Below, in pieces: positions 42,275-50,728 of a DNA stretch of 64,000 nt. The stretch spans positions 255,763 through 319,762 of the forward strand of contig JACQZI010000008.1 of assembly GCA_016207825.1 (NCBI GenBank). The letters are read 5' to 3'. The DNA is from Planctomycetota bacterium (GTDB taxonomy: Bacteria; Planctomycetota; MHYJ01; JACQXL01; JACQZI01). Made by a program: the position numbers and the translations under genes. Position 1 is the stretch's first letter. The number at the start of each line of letters is the position of its first letter. The notes under the pieces were generated by a model. The model did no database searches and was not told where the DNA came from. It saw only the letters and a program-made list of their open reading frames with translations.

Positions 42275-43924
42275 TTAATTATACTTTCCGCTAATCAAGA
42301 GCGAAGAAAACATTATTACCAAGCAAATAAAATAATTGATAAAGAACATATTTTCATTCCATGCTTTTTCCAGAACTAATAAAACCGCCAGTATCCCAAA
42401 AAGGATGGAAACAACCCATAGTTGCGGCATGTTTAAGCCCAAGGGGACGATAAGATACGACAGCAAAACAAGGCCGGCAATAACCAGTTTGCCGTATTTT
42501 TCCCCGAATAAAACAGGCAGGGTAATCACGCCATCCTGCTTATCCGCTTTGATGTCCTTAATGGTAATAATATTAGCCGCCAGGAAAAACACAAGCGGAA
42601 TCAATATCATAAACTCCTTTGGAAATTTCTCTACGGTTTTTGCGCCCCCTAAAAGAGAATACCCCAACAGCATCGCCACTAATGAGTTTATCCCTATTAC
42701 CATCATATTAAGCGGGAAAACACGCTTTAGGCGGAAAGGCGGAATGGAATAAACAATATATAAAGCCATGAAGAAAAGCAGAATCATCAAGGAGACATGA
42801 GAAACGTTGATTGAAAAATAAACCATCAGGAAGAAACAAACTATCCCGATAATTTTGTATTCGGCTAACGGGATAGCCCCCTGAACCAGCGGCCGGTCTT
42901 GATTAGAGATGCGGTCGCTTTCAACATCAACAATGTCATTGACGACTATCAGGGATTGAATCCCAAAGAATAGAGCCAAAGACACACTCACACAAGCAAG
43001 ATAGTCCAGGGGGTTGCCGAAAACTCCCGGTAAATTTTTACCCTCAACAAGATATCCTAATATGATGCCGCCAACGACTAATCCACAGTAATGGACACAT
43101 CTGGTTAACCTTATATTATGTAAGAAAGCGGCGCATTTCTTGCGGTCGTATAATAAAAACCAGGTAAATAACGCAACAACAATAACGAGCAGGAAAATCA
43201 AGCCCGGTTTTTCATCCAGCACAAGCAGTAAACTTGGGGTAAAAAACATTTTCTCAAAAGGCGTCGGCATATTTGCTGGCGGAAGATGCGGGAAAACTGA
43301 ATTCCAGAGATGGGTTATAATGGCAAAGAAACCACCGGCGTAAAAAACAAAAGTCAGATAGAATATAATCGCGCCGGAAATAGATTTAATCCAGTTTTGG
43401 GTCTTGATATATACATATATAATGGCTAATATCGTTACCGTGACAAATTCCACCCTGATTCCGGGTGAAGCATTTTGTGAAAAATCCACCCATGGATTGG
43501 CGCAATAAATGAAGAAACGCCAGACTTCATTAATTGTGTGAAAATATATGATATTCGCACCTTTACCGCCGGAGATAAAGAAATCAAAGATAGGAACACA
43601 GCAAGTAATAGTCCAGAATACTATTACGGTTTTGGTTACTTTTTCTATCCGTTCTTTTGTCAGAAGCCGAAGTATGATTGCCAAAATGAGCGCCTGGCTA
43701 ATATAGAACAAGGAATAATGCCCAAAGAACCTAATAATAGACGAGTACGGCTGGTCAACAAACCCGATAGTTTTATCGCATTCCAAAACGCCTTCAAGGA
43801 AATTACGGATAGCTATAATGCAAGCAAAAGTGACCATCCACCAGCCAAAACCGATGTTAGTTGATTCAATCGAATCAATAAATCTTTTTAACTTATCAAA
43901 AACAGTTTTAAAAAACGGTTTCAT
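42275..43924 (-). CDS. UbiA-type membrane prenyltransferase
   Basis: 549 residues with many membrane helices. The C-terminal ~280 residues form a UbiA domain with both Asp-rich sites: 'NDIVDVESDRISNQDRP' (~331) and 'IKDIKADKQDG' (~456). These bind prenyl diphosphate and Mg2+. The N-terminal ~260 residues add about six helices not usual in UbiA. Members transfer prenyl groups to aromatic, sugar or glycerol acceptors; the acceptor is unknown here. It starts 9 bp after the small gene at 43934-44176. Within a surface-protein operon it might make a lipid carrier or membrane anchor, but that is speculation. Confidence 0.85.
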   Translation of the reverse strand: MKPFFKTVFDKLKRFIDSIESTNIGFGWWMVTFACIIAIRNFLEGVLECDKTIGFVDQPYSSIIRFFGHYSLFYISQALILAIILRLLTKERIEKVTKTVIVFWTITCCVPIFDFFISGGKGANIIYFHTINEVWRFFIYCANPWVDFSQNASPGIRVEFVTVTILAIIYVYIKTQNWIKSISGAIIFYLTFVFYAGGFFAIITHLWNSVFPHLPPANMPTPFEKMFFTPSLLLVLDEKPGLIFLLVIVVALFTWFLLYDRKKCAAFLHNIRLTRCVHYCGLVVGGIILGYLVEGKNLPGVFGNPLDYLACVSVSLALFFGIQSLIVVNDIVDVESDRISNQDRPLVQGAIPLAEYKIIGIVCFFLMVYFSINVSHVSLMILLFFMALYIVYSIPPFRLKRVFPLNMMVIGINSLVAMLLGYSLLGGAKTVEKFPKEFMILIPLVFFLAANIITIKDIKADKQDGVITLPVLFGEKYGKLVIAGLVLLSYLIVPLGLNMPQLWVVSILFGILAVLLVLEKAWNENMFFINYFICLVIMFSSLLISGKYN

Positions 43925-43933
43925 AATATTAAT

Positions 43934-44176
43934 TTATATAGCCACTTGTTTCCATCCAACCATATAACCACATTCAAATATATAATGCTCCTCGGTCATT
44001 TTGTTTTGGCCGTTTGTTTTACAATAAACCCATGTTTGAGGCAGTTTATCAAGCGGCAATTTATATTTGGATGGTTTAAATATTTTTGCCATAGGTTTAC
44101 CGCGTATAACCAGTAAATCAGCCGCTGTTAACGGAGGATATTTCAAGGCGTTTTTATTCATAAATAACGTTTCCAT
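43934..44176 (-). CDS. Small unknown protein, first gene of the sigma-54 operon
   Basis: 80 residues, 'METLFMNKNALKYPPLTAAD', basic, with 'WVYCKTNGQNKMTEEHYIFE' near the end. No signal peptide or membrane helix. Family not recognised. The predicted sigma-54 start is ~22 nt upstream of its ATG. A second in-frame ATG lies five codons on. Confidence 0.6.
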   Translation of the reverse strand: METLFMNKNALKYPPLTAADLLVIRGKPMAKIFKPSKYKLPLDKLPQTWVYCKTNGQNKMTEEHYIFECGYMVGWKQVAI

Positions 44177-44209
44177 TTATTCCGTTTCGTCCATATATGA
44201 TGTATATAT

Positions 44210-44224
44210 GCAAATATCGTGCCA
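44210..44224 (-). promoter_or_regulatory. Sigma-54 (-24/-12) promoter of the surface operon
   Basis: On the - strand TTGGCACGATATTTGCA: TGGCAC (44224-44219), N5, TTGC (44213-44210). GG and GC are 12 bp apart, a full consensus match. It lies between the AAA+ activator gene and the operon 44176-36984, a usual place for the activator's target. The remaining part of 44177-44361 has no gene. Confidence 0.85.
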
Positions 44225-44361
44225 ACATTCGTAAAAATTTGCAAAAACCGTAAAACCATTTAACCGGTTATAAATAAGGAGGTTAGGCTTAATGAATCAA
44301 TCTGCTAAGAATCAATTTTGAAGAAAGGTGTATTAAAAAGAATACCAGTATTACTAAGACG

Positions 44362-46329
44362 TTACCGCTTCGAAACAAAATCGGAAGAATAAGATATGTT
44401 TAGCTGTTTTATCTTATTGTGAAGATTGGCGCGACCATATTTAAGAAGACGGGCAGCTTGGCTAATATTGCCATTACATTTTGTTAGGATGTCTATAATA
44501 ATATTTTTTTCAGCTATTTTTTTTAATTCTTTAAAGGTTAAAGAGTGAGATGAATGGATAGTTTGTTTATAGTTTTGGATAGGTTCTGAAAGCATTGTTT
44601 CTGTAATAGTTTTGGCATCCGGGTATAAGATACATATGCGTTTTATCTCGTTTTCCAATTCACGGACATTGCCGGGCCAAGGATAGGCGACCAGAAGCGC
44701 TAAAGTGCTGGGCGATACTTCGGGAATTTCCTTACGGGGAATAGAGCATTTTCGTAAAAAATGCTGGGTTAAAAGAGGAATGTCTTCTTTTCGGTCGCGA
44801 AGAGGAGGGAGATTAATAACGATAGTGTTAATACGGTAAAACAAATCTTCTCGGAAAAGTTTATTCTTTACCATTTGTTCAACATCCTGATTAGATGCAA
44901 AAACAAAGCGAGTGTCAACCGGAATTGGTTTCTGGGCCCCAACTCGCCAGAGAAGTTTTTCCTCTGAAACGCGCAGGAGTTTTTGTTGCATTACCGGAGA
45001 CATATTAGCAATTTCATCAATAAAGAGTGTTCCGTTTGAAGTAAGTTCAATATAACCTTTTTTATCTTCCTTGGCATCTGTAAAAGCGCCTTTAGTATGC
45101 CCAAAAAGATGGTTTTCCAAGAGTGTTTCGGTCGGTACACCTGCATTAATCGCTAACCATTGTTTATCTTTACGGTGGCTATTCTGATGAATCGCATTAG
45201 CAATCACTTCTTTCCCTGTGCCGGTTTCACCCTGAATTAAAACCGGCAAATCAGTCGGCGCAACTTTTTCCAGCAACTGCCACACATCACGCATCAAAGG
45301 TGACTTCCCGATTACAATTTCTTTAGTAAAAGATAATTCACAACGGTAACCAAGCGTCTGAACAAGAACAGACGGGACGGAATAAGATGTTTTCGTTAGT
45401 GCGGATAATTGACGAAAGAACCGTTCAAATTCACGGGTCTTTTCATAAAACCAGGTTATATCTAAATTAGATACTATTGGCTTAATGCGTTTTTCCATTT
45501 TCTCTGCTTTTTGTGGCATATTATTTAAAAAATAACATTTACTTAAAAGCAAAAGAGATTCGCATACAAGATCGTTTAGTTTTAATCGGCGGGCATCTTT
45601 GGCAATGCCTTCTAAAACCGCAACAGCGGAATCCAATTGCGATTTCAATATTTCAATCATAGCCAAGTGTATTTTTGCCTCAAGCGCTTTTTCCGGGAAT
45701 GAATCTTGTTCGCTAATCCTGATGCACTCCTTAAAAGACTGCGCGGCATCATCATACTTTTTTATTGCTATTTGATATTCGCCGACAAGATGGTGATAAT
45801 GTAACCCGATAAAACCTGTTGATAGAAATGTCTCGTCCCGAGGCAACTTCTTCTCAATTATTTCCTGCACACCACCCAGTTTGTTTTCAGCAAGATAGCA
45901 AAAAGCTAATTCAATGAGGGTTTTAATGTAACTATTTTTATCCATCACGATAGCAGCATCACCGTATTTTTGATAATATTCTTCGACCTTCTGGAAATGA
46001 TACAAAGCTTGATTAATACCCCCAATAGCAGAGAGGTTTAACCCCAAACCATAATGAACAATAGAAAGATAAGCTGCCGGAAGTGTATGCTTTAATGCAA
46101 TTGACTGCGCTTTATAACAAGCTTCTAAAGATTCAGAATATTCAGAGAGCTGGCTATACGCTGTTCCCAAATAATAATATAGGTAATACTTTTCAATTGG
46201 AGAACATTTCAGGGAAGAAATTCTTTTTGCTGCAATTTCACCGTAATATTTAACTTTAGCCCAATTTTTGTTATCCAAAACAATCTTAATTTGTTCCAGA
46301 TAACCCGATAACGGCTTACGGGTTTTCAT
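44362..46329 (-). CDS. Sigma-54-dependent AAA+ activator with N-terminal TPR sensor
   Basis: 655 residues from ATG 46329. An upstream in-frame start lies within the promoter and is rejected. Residues ~1-320 are TPR-like helices ('YYYLGTAYSQLSEYSESLEA'), replacing the usual receiver domain. The AAA+ core follows: Walker A GETGTGKE (~366), the sigma-54 contact loop as 'GAFTDA' (~412; commonly GAFTGA), Walker B 'GTLFIDEIANM', and 'FREDLFYRIN'. The C-terminal Fis-type helix-turn-helix is 'GNISQAARLLKYGRANLHNK'. It should bind upstream of sigma-54 promoters and remodel polymerase with ATP. The nearest target is the promoter at 44210-44224. The TPRs suggest control by protein or peptide contact instead of phosphorylation. 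Confidence 0.93.
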   Translation of the reverse strand: MKTRKPLSGYLEQIKIVLDNKNWAKVKYYGEIAAKRISSLKCSPIEKYYLYYYLGTAYSQLSEYSESLEACYKAQSIALKHTLPAAYLSIVHYGLGLNLSAIGGINQALYHFQKVEEYYQKYGDAAIVMDKNSYIKTLIELAFCYLAENKLGGVQEIIEKKLPRDETFLSTGFIGLHYHHLVGEYQIAIKKYDDAAQSFKECIRISEQDSFPEKALEAKIHLAMIEILKSQLDSAVAVLEGIAKDARRLKLNDLVCESLLLLSKCYFLNNMPQKAEKMEKRIKPIVSNLDITWFYEKTREFERFFRQLSALTKTSYSVPSVLVQTLGYRCELSFTKEIVIGKSPLMRDVWQLLEKVAPTDLPVLIQGETGTGKEVIANAIHQNSHRKDKQWLAINAGVPTETLLENHLFGHTKGAFTDAKEDKKGYIELTSNGTLFIDEIANMSPVMQQKLLRVSEEKLLWRVGAQKPIPVDTRFVFASNQDVEQMVKNKLFREDLFYRINTIVINLPPLRDRKEDIPLLTQHFLRKCSIPRKEIPEVSPSTLALLVAYPWPGNVRELENEIKRICILYPDAKTITETMLSEPIQNYKQTIHSSHSLTFKELKKIAEKNIIIDILTKCNGNISQAARLLKYGRANLHNKIKQLNISYSSDFVSKR

Positions 46330-46336
46330 GATAATA

Positions 46337-46365
46337 TTTATACAGAAAAAAGGAGTGGTTGTCAA
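46337..46365 (-). promoter_or_regulatory. Sigma-70 promoter of the activator gene, leaderless type
   Basis: - strand TTGACA (46365-46360), 17-bp spacer, TATAAA (46342-46337), then 7 nt to ATG 46329. Confidence 0.75.
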
Positions 46366-46505
46366 GCGAATATTAACCCCACGCAGTTTCGTGTTATTTT
46401 CGGTGAATAGGATACTTGAATCCAGAAAGCTATCCGGTTGTGTTGGTAGAGAAATAAAAACGCTCCCGACTTTATCGCCGGGGCGGTTGTGATTAGGTTC
46501 TGTTC

Positions 46506-48740
46506 TTATTTAATCTCGAATTCTTCCGTAGCGGTTCCGAAGTTTCCCGCATCGTCAAATCCCATGATGGTTACGGAATGCATTCCCTTATCCAGCTTAG
46601 CGAGCGAAAACTCGAATCCCTCTTCTTTAGTGTCAAGCAATCCGTCTTTAGGCATAAGCTGATTCCACTCTTTGCCGTCAAGCGCATACTGGATTTTCCT
46701 GATAGGCGAAAGCTGGTCCATTATCTTGCCTGAACAGGTTTCTTTGGCAATCTTAACCGTAACTTGTGGAGCGGTATTATCAATTCTGAACGTATTGGAT
46801 ATTTTCTCATCACTAAGCGCGGCTTCCGGCGAGTTTGATTTTTCATCGGTAACGATAACCTTTACGCGGTATTCTCCGTCTGCGAGGCTGCCGGTATCCC
46901 ACATAAACGCATTGGTAAAAATAAGCGTTTCGGTATGCATAGGAATCCAGTATTTTAAGCCCTCTTTCTTGTAAAAAACCTTATAGCCCAGATGTTCGCC
47001 TTCCGTATCCAATGCCTGCCAGGTCACTGTTTTCATGGTATTACGAACGATAGGCATCTGGGGCTGTCCCGGTTGGGGCGGTTGAGGCGGTTGCGGTTGC
47101 GCCTGATCGGCGGCAAATGCCAAAGCCGACAGCTTTGGTTTCTGGTTATTGATTAAATATGCCAGGCATGTTTGTTTTAGTTCCGCCTTATTATCCGTTT
47201 CCCAGGTCAGTTTAAACTGGAAATAACGCCCTTCTTTATTTTCCGGCATAAACGGTTCTTCGGGTGAAATAACCTTTTCCTTAGACCAGTCCGACCAGGT
47301 TTCGTCCGGTTTATTGGTGTTGCCGCTACGGGATTGGAAAGCAAGTTTACCGGTTCCTTTCCAGGTAAAGTTGCCCCATTTAGAAACGAACTTGGCGTCA
47401 AATGCTTCTGATGTATAACTTCCATCTTTGGCGCCCTTATGGCTCACTTGGTAGATTCTTCCTTGACCTCCTGTCCCGATTAAGTTAAGGTTGCCGTCTT
47501 TATCTAATAGTAATGTCAAAACCTGCTTTGTTTCAAAGTCAAAAGGTATGGAGTATTCACCTTGCTCGTTTATCTTGAAGACCTTACCGGTATTATCTGT
47601 TCCCGCAAATATCTCGTTGCGGTCATTTGCTTTTATTTCAGTTAAATAGCAATTATCGAATGTGATAATTTCCTTCAGCACTCCTCCCCCGTTTAGTTTA
47701 TAAATGTAGCTTTGTACCGGTGCTTTTGGCTCGGAAGAAGCCGGTGGCGCGCATGGCTGGATATCATTATCCCCTTCTTTTTCAGCCGGTTCGGAATCTT
47801 CGTCCGTATCTTTTTCCTGCGGTTTAGTTGATTCTTCTTGCGGGGCTGGTTGCGGTGTTTGGGGCGGTTGCTGGGGAGTTTTTTCCTTTATCTTTTGGGG
47901 TTGATTAGCCGCATTAGCCATTGCTTCCAGAAATTCCTGGGGAGGCACCTGGATTCCGCTGTTGACTGCGATATAAAGGGTTTGATTGCTGAAATACAGG
48001 TGTTTTATTTCGTTCGGTCCGAAATCGCTGATTACCTCTGGTTTACCTTTAAGAGATATCCTATAAAGTATTCCAGGGTTGCTTGTCCCGAAATAGAACG
48101 CGTCTTTTCCATCAAAGACCATTGACAGTATATTGGCTTTTTTCTTGGTATCGTAAAATATTGTTGGCGTTCCTTTGGAGTCGATTTCGTATATGATGCC
48201 TTCCTGTCCGGTTGCCGCATAGAGCTTGCCATTGGGTCCGAATAATAATGACCATACATATGTTGAAGGAAGCGTGCTGAAAAGCTCGCCTTTTTCATCC
48301 TTGCCGATTTTGAATATCTTGCCGTTGGGGATAGTTGCCACGAACAGTTCTCCTGAGTCGGAAAACGCCAGCGAAGTAACCAGCAGTTCTTTGGTATCAT
48401 AAACAATGTCAAGTTTTTCTCCGTCCATCTTGTAGGTTTTTCCTGAACCGCTTCCGAAATAGTAAATGTCTTTTTTGCCTTTCACCCCTGTCCAGATGCT
48501 TGGTTCATACGTACCTGTTGGCGAAACAGGAACTTCCATTTTAACGACGGTTTCCCCGAGAACCACCGTCCCGTCGGCTGTTATTACCAGGTTTTCCATT
48601 TCACCTTGGCGTGCGGCGGGTTTATCTTTTATTTCCCAGTATGCCGTTCCGACTGCGTAGGTATTCAGATTACATATACAACAGAGCCCCACGCCGAGTA
48701 TCAGTATCATAACCTTGTTTAAAAGTTTTCTCTTGCTCAT
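46506..48740 (-). CDS. Exported beta-propeller protein
   Basis: 744 residues from ATG 48740 (GAGGAG ribosome site; an earlier ATG overlaps the upstream stop). Signal peptide ~1-31. Residues ~40-270 and ~350-440 have 'G.LYAATGQEGIIYEID..G' style blades. The two parts are separated by an acidic Pro/Gln/Glu-rich insert ('KPQEKDTDEDSEPAEKEGDN'). The C-terminal third has fibronectin-like strands ('WQALDTEGEHLGYKVFYKKE') and ends 'DDAGNFGTATEEFEIK'. No catalytic residues recognised. Second gene of a two-gene unit with the S55-type protease. Confidence 0.82.
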   Translation of the reverse strand: MSKRKLLNKVMILILGVGLCCICNLNTYAVGTAYWEIKDKPAARQGEMENLVITADGTVVLGETVVKMEVPVSPTGTYEPSIWTGVKGKKDIYYFGSGSGKTYKMDGEKLDIVYDTKELLVTSLAFSDSGELFVATIPNGKIFKIGKDEKGELFSTLPSTYVWSLLFGPNGKLYAATGQEGIIYEIDSKGTPTIFYDTKKKANILSMVFDGKDAFYFGTSNPGILYRISLKGKPEVISDFGPNEIKHLYFSNQTLYIAVNSGIQVPPQEFLEAMANAANQPQKIKEKTPQQPPQTPQPAPQEESTKPQEKDTDEDSEPAEKEGDNDIQPCAPPASSEPKAPVQSYIYKLNGGGVLKEIITFDNCYLTEIKANDRNEIFAGTDNTGKVFKINEQGEYSIPFDFETKQVLTLLLDKDGNLNLIGTGGQGRIYQVSHKGAKDGSYTSEAFDAKFVSKWGNFTWKGTGKLAFQSRSGNTNKPDETWSDWSKEKVISPEEPFMPENKEGRYFQFKLTWETDNKAELKQTCLAYLINNQKPKLSALAFAADQAQPQPPQPPQPGQPQMPIVRNTMKTVTWQALDTEGEHLGYKVFYKKEGLKYWIPMHTETLIFTNAFMWDTGSLADGEYRVKVIVTDEKSNSPEAALSDEKISNTFRIDNTAPQVTVKIAKETCSGKIMDQLSPIRKIQYALDGKEWNQLMPKDGLLDTKEEGFEFSLAKLDKGMHSVTIMGFDDAGNFGTATEEFEIK

Positions 48741-48751
48741 ATTCACTCCTC

Positions 48752-50593
48752 TCATTTTTTAGTTTTTATCTTTACTATTTTTAAACTGATAGAGCCGCCT
48801 CCGTCAATGACAAATTCCGATGGTTGTATGAATTTAAGGCTTTTAGGGGCCAAAAAAATGGGATTATTATGAGAAGGAGTGGGATCGGCTGCATTAATGC
48901 CGTTAGTTCCGATAACTGGTTCGCGTGTTTGATTAATTAACTGGCTGATAATAGAATTCGGCAGCCGCGGCAGAGTTTTTCCGTTTACCCTGAAATCTAT
49001 TTCCTTTATTGGTATTGATGCGACAATAGTATCGCTGTCATAATAGGATTTCATAAAATGTATCATTTCATGGACGTTTGTCGGAGGCGGAAGTTCAGGC
49101 ATAAGGTCGTTCCCTCCGGAAATAATTATATTAATGGTTTGCGGCTCCATATCCTTAGGGATTGTAATAGGCATTTGCCTGAGAACTGCCGGTTTAAGAT
49201 AAGGCCTGATTAGCATATTGATGGTTACAGTTTCGCCGGGGATTGTTTCTTCCTGGTCAATCCAAACTTTCTGGATTATACCGCTTTTATTCTCGCTCAG
49301 GACTTTAACTTCAAAAGAGACGCTTTCAACCTCTATTTCCTTATAAGGATTTTGCCAGATCGGCAGGAATACGTTGTTTACGCTCCCGCAACCGGCCCCG
49401 GATGGACTGTCAATTGTCAGGCGGCGGATAGATATAGGATCGGCCCCTTTTAGTTTAATCATGGTGATAACCTCGATCATGCCGGATTCAGGGATTGGTT
49501 CGGCCTCAGTCGCCGCAGACATAAGTGTGGGTAATACCCCTCCCATAACTTGACGGTGTTTTACGATTTCGTAATTGAATTCATGCCGGTTATGGGTTTT
49601 GGCGTTTTCGACCGTTATTTTTACCGGGACCATACCGACTGTTTTAGTCCCATCGACAAAGCCAGAGATACCGGTTTTTTCGTCTTTGGTCATCACTCCG
49701 AGAGATTTCGCCGGAGAGCCTAATTTAAATGCGCTTTCGATTGTCGGGATTATTCCGTAAATGTAAGCGTTTGAAATGGGATAAGCAAGCTCCCCTTTCA
49801 ACTCGTTTTGATGCCCGAAAGCGATAAATTTGTCTCCATCACGGTAGGTAACCGTTCCGATGCCGGACCATTCTGCATCGCCGCGGACCACGTTAACCCC
49901 GATGGCGCTGCCCGGTTCCATATCCATGGGGACCATTTCTTTAACGGCGGCTGATGCGGAACCTGTTTGTACCGGGACAATATTATACGGCGCTAGGTAT
50001 TTTTCCACCAGTTTAATCTTATTGGCGGTCATTCCTGAGATAAACAGCGGTGTTTGTAAAGGCCGCATGTAGCCGGCTTTTGACGGCGTATTCCCTTCGC
50101 CTTGGGCCGTTTTTTCTTCTTTATAGACGGGTTCTGTATTGCCTGCTTTTTCCGGCGGGCGGTTCATGTCTTCAATCATTAATTCAATCGGGGTCACCCC
50201 GGCAATCGGTTCTTTGCCGTATGCCCAGCCGCCCCACCCATATGCCAGCGCTCCGATTAATCTGCCTTCCGGTTCTTTTTCCGCGTCTTCGACAATATAA
50301 ATCGGGCTTCCGCTCATTCCCTGGATAATACCGGCTTTATCGGTTATCGGGTGTTTGCATTTTATCAGTATCATATGCAGTTTCGGACCGATGGAGTCTT
50401 CCATAACACCGAGCACCTCGATATCGAATTTTTCTATCTTCGTCCCTTCAAACACGGTTTTTCCGTAGCCTTTCATACCGATTTTTATTTCTGACAGCTT
50501 CATGATTTTAATATCTGTAGATTCATTTCCCAAGCTGATTCCTATAAGTGCGGCTATGGAAATGGCTATGAAAACAAATAATCTCTTTTTCAT
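48752..50593 (-). CDS. SpoIVB (S55)-like serine protease, exported
   Basis: 613 residues. Signal peptide ~1-22. 'AGIIQGMSGSPIYI' (~91-98) is the S55 catalytic-Ser motif and 'KFIAFGHQNELKGELAYPIS' (~258) a conserved FGH region of the family. The C-terminal half is beta-rich. In Bacillus SpoIVB is a signalling protease cutting membrane-bound regulators, but here there is no sporulation context and the substrate is unknown. Ribosome site AAAAAGGAG. It shares a 135-bp divergent region with the GGDEF gene. Its stop overlaps the region of the next gene's start, so the pair is probably co-expressed. Confidence 0.8.
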   Translation of the reverse strand: MKKRLFVFIAISIAALIGISLGNESTDIKIMKLSEIKIGMKGYGKTVFEGTKIEKFDIEVLGVMEDSIGPKLHMILIKCKHPITDKAGIIQGMSGSPIYIVEDAEKEPEGRLIGALAYGWGGWAYGKEPIAGVTPIELMIEDMNRPPEKAGNTEPVYKEEKTAQGEGNTPSKAGYMRPLQTPLFISGMTANKIKLVEKYLAPYNIVPVQTGSASAAVKEMVPMDMEPGSAIGVNVVRGDAEWSGIGTVTYRDGDKFIAFGHQNELKGELAYPISNAYIYGIIPTIESAFKLGSPAKSLGVMTKDEKTGISGFVDGTKTVGMVPVKITVENAKTHNRHEFNYEIVKHRQVMGGVLPTLMSAATEAEPIPESGMIEVITMIKLKGADPISIRRLTIDSPSGAGCGSVNNVFLPIWQNPYKEIEVESVSFEVKVLSENKSGIIQKVWIDQEETIPGETVTINMLIRPYLKPAVLRQMPITIPKDMEPQTINIIISGGNDLMPELPPPTNVHEMIHFMKSYYDSDTIVASIPIKEIDFRVNGKTLPRLPNSIISQLINQTREPVIGTNGINAADPTPSHNNPIFLAPKSLKFIQPSEFVIDGGGSISLKIVKIKTKK

Positions 50594-50691
50594 ACGGAGA
50601 ACTCCTTTTTAAGGCGTGTTTTGATGTGCATAAATTTATAAATTTTCGTTTAGTATAGGTTTATTTTTTTAAATGTCAAGAAAATACTATC

Positions 50692-50721
50692 TTGACAAAC
50701 CAAATAGTTTTTTGGTAATAT
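50692..50721 (+). promoter_or_regulatory. Promoter of the GGDEF-AAA gene, leaderless type
   Basis: TTGACA (50692-50697), 18-bp spacer, TAATAT (50716-50721), 7 nt to ATG 50729. Confidence 0.7.
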
Positions 50722-50728
50722 ACGCTAC

